NCBI GenBank assembly: GCA_904066235.2
Contig: CAJFCV020000002.1
Coordinates: 10,354,001-10,418,000 of the forward strand
Source: Bursaphelenchus xylophilus
Taxonomy: Eukaryota > Nematoda > Chromadorea > Rhabditida > Aphelenchoididae
Length of the DNA: 64,000 bases
Direction of reading: 5' to 3'
The position numbers and the translations under genes are program-made. This document shows, one piece after another, positions 1 to 9,796 of the stretch. The notes under the pieces were generated by a model. It saw nothing but the letters and a program-made list of their open reading frames with translations, had not been told where the DNA came from and ran no database searches. Within the stretch, counting starts at the first letter, position 1. Every line of letters starts with the position of its first letter.

Positions 1-1914
1 AAAATTTAGGGAAGTTGTTGGGGGAAAATAAATAAACGAAAGTTTAAAATACGGCAATGGATAAGAAGACTATAAAACATTAAAAACAGAGTAAAAGAAA
101 TAAAAAGAAAAAATCAAACAAAAATCGGCTTAAGAAGAGAACTCGAACTTTCAGTGATATCGAATAAAAAAACAAAAAAAAGACATAAAACAAGATGTTA
201 CAGTAGAGACGTGAAATTTCTACAATAGTTAAGAGAGTTGTTGTTACCTGCCCATTAGAATAGGGGGATGTTTCACGTACAAAAGGGGCACTAACTTGAG
301 TTAGCGGCATCACGGAAAAAGCGGAGAGAACAGAGAAAAAGAGGAGTGGTAACTCGAGTGACCTGACTTTTTACGCACTTTGGCCGAACATTTTGGGCCA
401 TAACTTTTGGCACAGTAGACCAATTTACGCCCTTCAAAAAACATGTTGATGTAGAGAACATAACGGATATGTCCATATAAAGATTTTATTAAAATACGAC
501 TTTTAAGATACCAAGAAAAATAATTTGCATATAATTTGCATAATTTAGAAGGAAAATTTACGAATTTATATCCATGCATTCTACGTACCACCAGCATTAA
601 CATTTTTTTGGAAGGGCGTAAATTGGTACACTGTATCAAAAGTTATGGCCTAAAATGTCCGGCCAGGTCCATAAAAAGTCGCCCGATTCGCCGATCAGAA
701 GGAAAAGAGGTCACTCAAGTTAGTCCTCTTTTTCTCTGCACTCTCCGCTTTTTGCGTGATGCCGCTAACTCAAGTTAGTGCCCCTTTTGTACGTGAAACA
801 TCCCCCAGGTCAAGACTTTTTTGTCGCTACGCCAAAGTGAAAAACTTTTTGATTTTGCAGCAACACAATTCATTTTCTCGGCGGAAATGTGATTTTCAAT
901 GCTACAGAGCGCTCGTTATTCTCCCGGCAGAGTGATAAAATACGAAAGAATCCAAAATATAATAAAAAATTTGGCAAAATTGTAATGGGTGTGAAAAAAA
1001 ACTTTGATATAAAAACCCAAAAATAATGGTAAAATACGCCATCAATTCCTGTTCCTTAAACATCAAAAAAAAATTTTATATTATTTTTTATATCTAAAAA
1101 CCGCAAAACAGAGAAATAATAATCTCAAAAAGCGGTCTTTTTGAAACTGGAGGACCCAAAGAAGGCAATGAAAGACTGAAGAATGGCCGACGTCTTGACT
1201 GGCATCAATTTCTCCGTCTCCAAACAATTTTTTTTCTTCTTGTGACAAATTGACATGGATTTTTTTGGGGAGACATTTTTTTTGGTTTGTAAAATACGGA
1301 TTAATAATTTTTGTTTTTTAAAAAAATTAAAAACACAAATTAAAGACATAAAAAATTGAAAAAAAATCTTTTTGTATGTAAAATACGCCTCCAATAAGGG
1401 AAACTAAAAGAAATTTTATTTTAAAAATTCAAAAAAAAAATAAAAAATCAAAAAAAAAATAAATAAAAAATCAAAGAAATAAAAAAGAATCTTTTTTGTT
1501 TATATTTTTTAAAATTAAAAAAAAATTTTTTTAATTAAAATTTTTTATTTATTTATCCAAAAGAAAATTAAAAAACAAAAAAATAGGCCCTAACTGTTGT
1601 CTAGAACAACAATATAAATAAAAGTGCACAAAAACAGAAGTCGGGGAAAGCCCAAAATTAACATATGTTTTTCCCACATTACGCAATGTCAGAGGGGATT
1701 ATGAAAATGGAATCGTTTTGGTGGACCAAACGTATTAAAAAAATTATGTAATGGGAGACAATAATATTAAATATTATTTGAATTTTGATATTATTTTGAT
1801 TGTTATTCCGGTCCAAAATCAAATATAGGTGTGCCTGAGAACAGTGGAAGTCAAATGACAGGTTTTTGTTTTCAAATATTTTTAAAATACGGATCAAAAA
1901 ATGGCTTTTTCTAA
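1..1914. other. A+T-rich stretch without a gene
   Basis: No convincing coding exon is visible. It holds the foldback element at 263-806, then a half-copy of the CAGTCTGTCGGG-type MITE at about 860-935 (CTCGTTATTCTCCCGGCAG is a decayed right end). From 1000 to 1900 there are long runs of A and T and scattered AAAATACGG motifs. The short open frames here are mirror images inside the palindrome or lie in homopolymer-rich sequence. Confidence 0.6.
263..806. mobile_element. Foldback (palindromic) MITE, about 540 bp
   Basis: The left arm begins GGGGGATGTTTCACGTAC and the right arm ends with its complement, GTACGTGAAACATCCCCC. The match continues inward through a GCACTAACTTGAGTTAGCGGC block and an AAAAAGCGGAGAG block for well over 100 bp. 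A second mirrored block (CAATTTACGCCCTTC and GAAGGGCGTAAATTG) lies near the centre. No transposase is encoded, so this is a non-autonomous element of unidentified superfamily. Confidence 0.75.
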
Positions 1915-2575
1915 CTGCACAGTGCTGAGGAAAAAACTTTCTGCGCTGCGCAAAAGCTTGTCGCTAAAGCACCGTGCGTAAAATGCAAATTTTAAAAAAA
2001 GAAGAAGAGCACTGCACAGTGCCGCCGCGACAAATAAAAATGATTGCACAGTGCGAAAAAGACAAAAATTTTCATTGCACAGTGCAGCCGGAAATTTTTC
2101 GCATAATCAATTTTCAGGTGCAGAAAAATCAAAAACCAACCTTTTTACTGTGTAAATAGTTTGTAACGGAACTACTGATTACCCAAAATTCTCAAAAATT
2201 TTCTGGCCCGGCGCAATATTGGCCAAGTTTTGACTCTGCACAGTGCAATCGGGAATTTTTCGGATAATCAATTTTCAAGTGCAGCAATATCAAAAACCAG
2301 TGTTTTCACTGTGTAAATAGCATGTTCTGAGACCGCAGATAACCGAAAATTTTCAGAAGTTTTCTTGCCTGGTGCAATAATGATCAATTTTTAACTCTGC
2401 ACAGTGCAGTCCAAAATTTTTTGAATCTTTCATTTTGGAAAGATAAAAAATACCTTCAATGCGCAGAAATTAGTCTAGTACATTATACTTTCAGATAATC
2501 ATCATAAATATTCCTGTAGCTAAAGCACAGTGCATGAAATTATCGATTTTTATCACTGCACAGTGCAGCCTGAGA
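1915..2575. repeat. TGCACAGTGC cluster with about 165 bp direct repeat
   Basis: GCACAGTGC or close variants occur about every 30-170 bp. Within 2075-2420 a unit repeats: a TGCACAGTGC core, then AATTTTTCG and ATAATCAATTTTCA, a CACTGTGTAAATAG block, and a CTGGYGCAATA block. About two full copies and a partial third are visible. The same 9-10 bp core is dispersed through the window (see findings). Confidence 0.7.
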
Positions 2576-4200
2576 AAAATTGACAAATTGTTTTTTCCGA
2601 GACAGAAATTGATAATCGATATCTCACTGCTATTATGACGGTCGTAAAAAGCCTCATGGCGCTATTTTTGCCCCAAGATTTTCCTCGAATTTGATTAAAA
2701 CCCCGGCTTTTCCCCCGAAACTCCCAAAATTCCAATAAAAGCCTTGTGGATCTATAAAAAGCCCGATGTTTCCCGACGTTATAGCCCTTCCACAAAAGCC
2801 ATATCCATTCCCAACAAACATCTTCACATCGGGCCGCTTTGCAGGTCCAAATGATCGGCCTAGTGGGGCGAACTTCCGGGAACTCGTTAATAACTGAAGA
2901 GGAGAACATCTTCGGCCCAAACCCCCCGACCACAAAAAGAGCATAAGACCAGAAACTGTTCGCCGAAAGGAGTTTCAAATGCCCACGGCGAGAAAGTCCG
3001 ATAAAAATTAGTGTGCGCGCATGCCTCGGGACATACATACTAAACATGCACCAGAGAATTCGGCGTGCCGTGAGAGGCTTTGCGGAGTGGGGCAGGGAAA
3101 AAAAGCGAGAGGAAAGGGGATATTCAGAGGGGATGTGAGAAGCCCGTGGGGAGCGAATTCCGATAATGCTCGGTTTTGCGGACCGCAGGCTGCGCCCTGG
3201 GTTTTGCTTGGATATGGAAAATATTAATAAAAGATGGATGATAGTAGCTGTTTTGTCGTATATGGGTGCTGAAAACAGCCTAATGACAAAATTGTAGGCC
3301 GTAATTCAATTTTACCGCGGCAAGCTGCGCCCGAGGCTTTATTCAAAACGACGAGAGAAATGGAAATTTCCAGGTTTAATACGTTTTTTACAGTCAGTAG
3401 TTATAAAATACATCAGCTAGGATCTCAATTTTCTATGGAAGTGCGCATAAATTATGTTTTATATCATCAATATCACAAAAGTAAAAATTTCAAAAATTGC
3501 CTAAAAATCGCCATATTTAGATCAAAACTAATCTTATACTGACATATAGATCTGAAACAATCTATAAAACCCTTTTCTGCCCTCAGAATCATCAAATTTC
3601 GATCATCCTAGGGCGCAGCCTGCCCCACCAAAAACTCGTAAATTCCCACGCAATCTCGCTTCTCAACCCAAAATTCCCATAAAAGGAAGGAATGTGCGCT
3701 TAGTGGTACTAGTATGTCCCTGTTTTTGTGCCCTGCGGGGCCACGAAAGCCGTTTTTTCCGATAAAAAATTGACTGAAACGGCCCGTCGACGCGGCCGAA
3801 AAAGCAAGCGCCCATTTTTCATTTTTTTTCCGTTTTCTCCTCTCGCAGCGCCAGACGAACATGGCCGGTGAGGGCCGTGACATTTCCCGACCACGAAATT
3901 CGTGGATTTCCTACGGCAAAAGCAGGACGAAAATGCAAATAATGGGCCGAGAAAATGGGGGGCCTCGTTCGAGGAGAAATTAAGAATTTTGGCGCTTTTT
4001 TATTACTGTGGTGAGAACGGGAAGGGATAAGGGGTAGTAGGGCAAAGATAAAAAGAAAAAATAATAATGAAAAAAAGCAAAAATAAATAAAAAAATAAAC
4101 AAAATTTAGAAAATAAAATAGTGTGAAATTTGTAAAAATACGGCTTATATTTATACCTTACCAAAAAAATGAAGAAATTATTTTCTAAAAATGCGACATA
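2576..4200. other. Locally GC-richer stretch without a supported gene
   Basis: Segments 2640-3200 and 3600-3990 are clearly GC-richer than the surroundings and carry CAAGCTGCGCCCGAGGCTTT-like strings (3320) that recur elsewhere as repeats. Open frames of up to 164 codons exist on the minus strand, but none has splice structure, a conserved motif or a paralogue in this window. 3230-3600 and 4000-4200 are plain A+T-rich sequence. Confidence 0.4.
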
Positions 4201-4202
4201 TT

Positions 4203-4354
4203 AGTCTGTCGGAAAAATAATGAGCACAATGTCGCTGCGGCGATCGCGTTGCTGAAGTGAAAAGCAATTTGATTTTACCGCGACACAATTAATTTTCTTC
4301 GCAACGATGCGATTTTCTAATACTGAGTGCTCATTATTTTCCCGACTGACTGAT
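4203..4354. mobile_element. CAGTCTGTCGGG-family palindromic MITE
   Basis: The left end AGTCTGTCGGAAAAATAATG and the right end CATTATTTTCCCGACTGACT are inverted copies. The interior carries the family's CGATCGCGTTGCTGAAGTG and CGCGACACAATTAATTTTC blocks. Length is about 150 bp and the ends are flanked by TA-rich sequence. Other copies lie at 4947, 5510, 7530, 9068, 33909, 43664 and 45144. Confidence 0.85.
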
Positions 4355-4428
4355 ATGCAAGATTTCCAGCATGCCCCTTTCAGAAACCACCAGGATTTTT
4401 TGATAGAAAATTATCAAAAAACCCCGTA

Positions 4429-4691
4429 CAGTGAGGGACCGGATCCAGTGGCAAAAATCGTTCCATTTTGCATCCGGGAAGCATCAAAAATGTGGCAAAA
4501 ATGCTTCCCTCTCCAAGTGAAAAAACTCCGATTTCTAAAGCGCGCCCTTTTTTTCCCTTTTTTGTGAGGGAAAGGGCGCGCCCTTCAAAAAGATTTTTTT
4601 TTACTTGGAGAGGGAAGCATTTGGCCACATTTTTGCTACTTCCCGGATGCAAAATGGTACGTTTTTGGGCACTGGATCCGGTCTCCCACTG
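4429..4691. mobile_element. Foldback MITE, about 260 bp (CAGTGAGGGACCGGATCC termini)
   Basis: The arms are near-perfect inverted copies. The left has GGATCCAGTGGCAAAAA, TTTTGCATCCGGGAAG and CTTCCCTCTCCAAGTG, and the right has the complements in reverse order. The centre is AAGGGCGCGCCC-like. A TA precedes the left end. Diverged relatives occur at about 35940-36280 and 39239-39330. Confidence 0.85.
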
Positions 4692-4946
4692 CATTTATGT
4701 CGGCAATTTCCGACTCTACCATTCTTACCCCAACAACTAATGAGCACGCAATGTCTAACAATAAGTATCCCAAAAAAAATTCAATGCTAAAGCGGACACA
4801 TGTATACATATATAGACGAAAACGGCTACTCGTCTGCGCGACTCTCCTCATTTCGCGTACTCTCTAGGGAAGAAAACTGTAGAATAAATCGTATATATGG
4901 CTGTGGAAATAGTGAGCTAAAAAAGTCTCAACTTTTCTTTATAGCT

Positions 4947-5103
4947 ATCAGTTTGTCAGGAAAATAATGAGCACTCTGTGGCATCGAAAATCGCATTGTT
5001 GCCGAGAAAATAAATTGTTTCGTGGCAAAATCAATTGCTTTTGGCTTCAGCAACGCGATCGGCGCTACGACATTGTGCTCATTATTTTCCCGACAGACTG
5101 ATA
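4947..5103. mobile_element. CAGTCTGTCGGG-family palindromic MITE
   Basis: Starts TATCAGTTTGTCAGGAAAAT and ends with the inverted equivalent CCCGACAGACTGATA. The interior has the family blocks GAAAATCGCATTGTTGCC and CAATTGCTTTTGGCTTCAGC. It is complete at about 155 bp with no coding capacity. Confidence 0.85.
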
Positions 5104-5509
5104 GTTACACTTTTTTAATCGTATCATCGAAAAAATTGGCCAAAGAACTTGATATAAAACTTCCCGATCACCCTTCATCGAAAAAGAGCAGCTATTGTCG
5201 ATCAATTTCACCAATAACCTCATGATCAAATCTCCGTATTAGCATAATTTCGCCCACGTAAAGTCAAGCACCCACAGCGGCAAAGCGCTCTCCGAAAAAG
5301 AGGACGTTCGGTGAAAAAAAAGGCCGAGTTTCAAAAGAAGAGGATGAAATAAAGCTCGTGCTCCAATATTCATGCCATTTTATATAAATAAACATGCTAA
5401 AGGCTTTCTGTACGGTTTTGTGAAATATTTTGTTTACAGGAGAAATTGGTGGTGAAAATATAGAAGAAGATATTTTTATGAAAATCCGGTTTTGAAAAAA
5501 CAATGTATG
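5104..5509. other. Spacer, nothing recognised
   Basis: A+T-rich spacer between two MITE copies. No splice-supported exon or repeat was recognised. Confidence 0.4.
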
Positions 5510-6300
5510 AGTCTGTCGGGAAAATAATGAGCACTCTGTTGCGTCGAAAATCGCATTGCCGCCGAGAAAATGAATTGTGTCGCGGCGGCGGGAGAACACT
5601 TTCGGGCAACCAGTTTGCGGGCAAATTTTTTGCGAGCAGCCACTTTGCGGGCAGCCGACATTTGCGGGCAGCACCGGCATTTGCGGGCAGCCTGGGACAT
5701 TTGCGGGCAGGGTCGACAGTTGCGGGCAGCCTGGAAGATTTGCGGGCAGCCGACATTTGCGGGCAAGCGACACCTGATTGTGAGGGTAACAGGGTGGAGG
5801 TGGAAAAATTACCATGATATTTTGGAACTTTGCCGACATTTGCGGGCAACCGGCATTTGAGGATAACAAGGTGGAGGTGGAAAAATTACTGCGATATTTT
5901 GGAAGTTTTCCGACATTTGCGGGCAGGCAATACTTGCGGGAAGCCGACATTTGCGGGCAACAGTTCCAAAAGTACCGATACAGTCTGTGTGATTGTTTTT
6001 TCCTGTTGCCCGCAAATGTCGGCGTCCCGCAAGTATTGCTTGCCCGCAAATGTCGGCAAATTTCCAAAATATCGAAGTAATATTTCCACCTCCACCCTGT
6101 TACCCTCAGGTGCCGGTTGCCCGCAAATGTCGGCTGCCCGCAAGTGTCTCAGCTGCCCGCAAATGTGACCCCCCAAATTTTGTCCGCAAAGTGGTTGCCC
6201 GCAAGTGTCGCGACGCCGTCGCGGCAAAATCATATTGCTTTCACTTCAGCGACGCGACTGGCGCAGCGACATTGTGCTCATTATTTTTCCGACAGACTGA
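5510..6300. mobile_element. CAGTCTGTCGGG-family MITE split by a TTGCGGGCAGC-repeat foldback
   Basis: The outer ends are the usual AGTCTGTCGGGAAAATAATG and its inverted partner ending CGACAGACTGA. The interior is interrupted at GTGTCGCGGC by roughly 620 bp (about 5595-6212) that is itself palindromic. Its arms are built from repeated ACATTTGCGGGCAGCCG units, about 18-20 bp each, clean on the left at 5600-5770 and inverted on the right at 6005-6210. A GGGTAACAGGGTGGAGGTGG block with its complement lies inside. Outer family sequence resumes at GCGGCAAAATCATATTGC. Confidence 0.8.
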
Positions 6301-6491
6301 AAGTCATTGCGTATTTTACCAACAAAAACAAGCAGGATTTTACAAGCGCTATTCTCTCAAACCATCCTCCGCACTTGGCCTCTTCTCTTGTCGCCAAAGG
6401 TTGCTGAATTTCTTGGCTGTCTCAGTGAAGCGCTAGCTAAACTTTTGAAAGATTCACACATTAATTAGTTGGGAATTGTAATCCGTATTTG
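6301..6491. other. Spacer, nothing recognised
   Basis: No gene or repeat was recognised in these about 190 bases between two elements. Confidence 0.4.
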
Positions 6492-7084
6492 ACAAGGAAA
6501 GTACTTTTATGGGGGCTCCTACTTTTTGACGGGACATATCTCAAAAAATCAGAAAAAATGTGCTGATCAAGGATATATAAATCTTAGCTGCCCATTTTGG
6601 GTTTTTATGGGTGGAAATGCCCAAAAACTGGCTTAATTTCCTTACAAAAGGCGCAGCATTCGAAACGATAGAAAGCGCATTCGGTCTCTTCCTTCGGAAG
6701 AGAGCGGTGTGGCCTAGTGGTTAGTGCCGTAGTCGGGGAATCAAGAGGGGGAACGCCGCACGGGTTCGATTTCCCTTTTGGGCTGAATCAACTTTTTTGA
6801 AGTTAAAGGTCGGAAAAATAAATTTTTGGGTCAAGACTGGTTTATTACGTCTTAGAAACTCAATAAACATAATTTTAAGCCAAAATAAAAATTGTAAACC
6901 TGTGAAAAATTAATCGAAAAGGGGTTCATACAGGACTTTAAGTCAACTTCCGATTGAGTTTTCACCCCTAAAAACCTAAAATGGGCAGCTAGGATTTATA
7001 TATCCTTGATCAGCACATTTTTTCTGATTTTTTGAGATATGTCCCGTCAAAAAGTAGGAGCCCCCATAAAAGTACTTTCCTTGT
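6492..7084. mobile_element. Foldback element with a tRNA-like insert
   Basis: Arms of about 125-150 bp are inverted copies: left ACAAGGAAAGTACTTTTATG and GGGACATATCTCAAAAAATC, right the complements ending GTACTTTCCTTGT. Both contain ATATCCTTGATCAGCACA in opposite orientation. The loop (6646-6955) holds the tRNA-like sequence. A related arm (GGCAGCTAATTTTTACATAT) occurs in FamX introns at about 15010 and 63780. Confidence 0.8.
6707..6785 (+). repeat. tRNA-like sequence, probable SINE-type head
   Basis: TGGCCTAGTGGTTAGTGCC resembles an RNA polymerase III A box. GGGTTCGATTTCC, about 45 nt later, is a good B box. The 5' GCGGTGT is not matched by a complementary 3' acceptor strand, so this is unlikely to be a working tRNA gene. 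Its position inside a foldback points to a tRNA-derived repeat. Confidence 0.5.
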
Positions 7085-7213
7085 GAGATAAATCTGGGCT
7101 TCATTGTGTTTGGCATTAGCTATATCAACCAAAAATGGTCGACGAGTCGTATTTTACAAAAAACGAAAATTTTCCCTCTCCATAACAGATGAGAAGCCAA
7201 GTTCAAACAGTAT
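7085..7213. other. Spacer, nothing recognised
   Basis: No gene or repeat was recognised. Confidence 0.4.
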
Positions 7214-7477
7214 GGGGCTAAGGTAGTACAACCCCCCAGTCCAGTTTAGCCCCCCATGACCCAGTACAACCCCCCTCGTCCGTTCTGAACCCCAAAATTT
7301 ATTTCAAAGAATTAATCCAAGTTGCATGGTCCAGCACAAGCCCCCTACGTTTTAGATCAAACCCCCACTTACATTTTTTGTATTATTCTAATTTGTTCAT
7401 TATGTTTGGGGTGTGAAACGGGCAAAACAGTGGGGGTTTGAACTACCTTTCGTGGGGGGCTGAACTACCGAAGCCCC
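7214..7477. mobile_element. Foldback element rich in CCCCCC blocks
   Basis: The left end GGGGCTAAGGTAGTACAACC and the right end, the complement of GGGGCTTCGGTAGTTCAGCC, form an imperfect inverted repeat of about 40 bp. Repeated GTACAACCCCCC, TTTAGCCCCCC and CAAGCCCCC words lie between. A fragment with TTTAGCCCCCCAAGAAAGGT is seen near 33165-33190. Confidence 0.65.
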
Positions 7478-7529
7478 AACAGTATTATTCCTACAGACGA
7501 CACAAAATACCCAAGACGCAAAAAATTAA

Positions 7530-7661
7530 CAGTCTGTCGGGAAAATAATGAGCGCTCTGTCGCGCCGAAAATCGCATCGCCGCCGAAAAAATGATTTTTT
7601 TCGCGACGAATCAAATTTCTTTTCACTTTAGCGACATGCTCATTATTTTCCCGACAGACTG
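7530..7661. mobile_element. CAGTCTGTCGGG-family palindromic MITE
   Basis: The ends CAGTCTGTCGGGAAAATAAT and ATTATTTTCCCGACAGACTG are perfect inverted repeats. The interior has GCGCCGAAAATCGCATCGCC and a shortened TTTAGCGACATGC block. At about 130 bp it is slightly shorter than its relatives. Confidence 0.9.
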
Positions 7662-9067
7662 GTAATATACCCAAAACACAAAAAAAAAGTTATAACGCCT
7701 ACAACAAGGACACATCAAACCTCAAAAAGTAGAGAACGGAGATCTCAAAAAGGGAATGAAAACGATTTTAATCCGTCTGTTGACGACGCAACTGGCGGTT
7801 CTCGGAAATCACACATTAAACTTTTTTGGCTGTTTATACAGCTGAAACCCTTGGAAAAGAGTCTGAAAGAAGTCAAAATAAAAGTTGGGATTGCTAGAAT
7901 TTTAATTAAAATGGCTGGAAATTACAAATTTACAGAGCACAACAAATTGCCACAATTTTAAAACATTTTTTATTGCTGGAATTGAACTTTTGAAACATAA
8001 ATTTTATAAAAAGAAACATGACTATCGTGCTTTAACGTAATGTTAGAGTAGAGCTCCAACAAAAAATATTATTTTTTTTTATGAATTTTTGCCAAGACAT
8101 AAATTGGGAAATTCAAAAAATTGTGGATATATAAATGCTTCCTGCCTAACTGTTGAGTGGTAAAATTCTTAAAAATTGGCCGAATTCTTCGATGAAACCC
8201 ACAAAAACCATGAAAATGGCGGCCAATATCTTCCTGTAATGATAAGCGGTGTGGAGGAGAAAGTTGCCGAGTGGTTAGCTAGAAATCAAGAGTTGATGTC
8301 GTGCGGGTTCGGCTTTTCCTTCGCGAGTCACCTTGCACAAAGGAGGCTTATACGTTTAGTATGCTTATATTCTTATATTTACAAAAAAATTTCTCGTATA
8401 TCAGTCTGTCGGGGAAATAGTGTGGATTTGCTGCAGCAAAATGTCTGTTGTCGTCGCGGTTGCGCACAAAATTTCTTTCTGGCGCAAATGGTCACTTGCA
8501 CAGTGCGAAAACTGGCGACAAAACGTCTAATCACTTTTGAAATGGCGTAGTATTATAATAATTTGCTATACAGAGGCTTCCACTGTACCTAACACTATTT
8601 TTCAAACATGTTTTAAAAATTCGAAACTCGGTTTTTTGAACTGCATCTGTTCATTTCACCCCTCTAAAGGATCACTTTTCGGATCGCATTTTCAGCTCAT
8701 TGTCCGATGATATTCAATTAGCGAATGTATCGGGCATCTCGCGAAACCCGTGCCCTGGGCCTTTGTGTTGCCTCAAATCCAATTATTGGGTCCTTTCTGG
8801 GACATGGCTTTCTTGGCCCAATTTGTATATTAATTCGCAATATAAATCATCTCACGAAGCGGTCGTGCTCGTGTATAAATTGCAAAGCGCAGTGTAACTG
8901 TAAGTTATTTTGGGGGGTTGAGGGTGTAATCGGTTAATTTTCCGTATATTTATGGGAGATTTCAGCGAGAAATAAAGTTGATTTTTCTATCATAAATATG
9001 AGAGAAAGTCCTTGCACTTTGTTCCTCAAAGTGCGACGCTCAGATTTTTATGAAACTTGAGATGTAT
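7662..9067. other. A+T-rich stretch without a supported gene
   Basis: Holds a tRNA-like segment at 8258-8325, a truncated end of the CAGTCTGTCGGGGAAATAGTG subtype at about 8402, and one GCACAGTGC core at about 8498. Open frames at 8176-8550 and 8700-8937 overlap these repeats or lack splice and motif support. Confidence 0.4.
8258..8325 (+). repeat. tRNA-like sequence
   Basis: TTGCCGAGTGGTTAGCTAG matches the A-box pattern of leucine/serine-type tRNAs and GGGTTCGGCTTTTCC resembles a B box. The acceptor ends do not pair convincingly, so a tRNA-derived repeat or decayed tRNA is more likely than an active gene. Confidence 0.4.
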
Positions 9068-9215
9068 CAGTCTGTCGGGAAAATAATGTGGATTTTTCGC
9101 AACGAAATTTATCATCCTATCGCAACTCCGCGCCAAATCTCGAGCTGAGGAAGCCGCATAAAAATGATGGGCGATTTCAAAGCGCAAAAAATCCACATTA
9201 TTTTCCCGACAGACT
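9068..9215. mobile_element. Palindromic MITE, CAGTCTGTCGGG family, AATGTGGAT subtype
   Basis: The termini match the family (CAGTCTGTCGGGAAAATAAT), but the subterminal sequence is GTGGATTTTTCGC rather than GAGCACTCTGTCGC. The right arm mirrors it (GCGCAAAAAATCCAC). One-ended fragments of this subtype occur at 8402 and 50953, so two subfamilies share termini. Confidence 0.8.
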
Positions 9216-9371
9216 AATAGTAAGATCAATAGGAAATACCTTGCTTGTGTCTTAAAAATAGAGATTTTTAGGTTGAAACTTCAAAAAAATGTGATACCTT
9301 TTGCCAATTTTAGGATCAAAAGTTCCATGTCTATTTCTACCGTAGAGAAGATTTTTCTACGAAAAATAATT

Positions 9372-9766
9372 GGAAAAAGTTCCTTATTTTGGCCACAACA
9401 AAGGTCTCCGCGAACTGCGCCCAAGCTTGGGCACTAAAGTTAGGAAAAACGCTTCGACCTAGCTGGCACTGAATTACCATAATAGCTCTATAGTTTTATG
9501 GGTACCTACGAAGGCGATGACGACTCTTTTAGTTCCACACGGATGCAATAAGTTTAGTTCCGGACATGTTTCATCGTATAAAGTGTAAAATCACAGACTG
9601 CAGCCGTTTTGAAGGGTAAAATGGTACGTAAAAAAGAAGGTACCTCACTAATTAAATCCACTGTCCGGGCATTGACAACGATGAATTGAGCGTGCACGCT
9701 AAATTTGGGTTAATTCCGACCAGTTTCCGCAAAGTTATAAGTTGTGGCCAAAATAAGGAACTTTTA
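9372..9766. mobile_element. GGAAAAAGTTCC-family foldback, about 400 bp
   Basis: The left end GGAAAAAGTTCCTTATTTTG mirrors the right end CAAAATAAGGAACTTTTACC. The interior holds GCGAACTGCGCCCAAGCTTG, CTAGCTGGCACTGAATTAC, a TTTCATCGTATAAAGTGT block and ACTGCAGCCG. Nearly identical copies lie at 43731-44133 and 62946-63345. This copy ends about 30 bp before the start codon of the next gene, so it may supply its promoter region. Confidence 0.85.
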
Positions 9767-9796
9767 CCTTTAAATTAAAATTCACCAGTTCTTCAG

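Noticed and set aside
2553..3047. 164-codon minus-strand open frame
   Set aside because: It is the longest uninterrupted frame in a GC-richer patch, but has no splice context, motif, signal peptide or paralogue, and a competing frame covers the same bases. Chance openness fits better.
5600..5770. CRISPR-like appearance of regularly spaced GC-rich repeats
   Set aside because: The unit is about 18-20 bp without unique spacers, lies in a palindrome, and the genome is eukaryotic.
5264..6233. Several 100-267 codon frames on both strands
   Set aside because: They are mirror images of each other caused by the TTGCGGGCAGC palindrome and its lack of stop codons; the repeated C-P-Q-M-S peptides reflect the DNA repeat.
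6707..6785. Functional tRNA gene
   Set aside because: A and B boxes are present but the acceptor and anticodon stems do not close, and it lies inside a foldback element.
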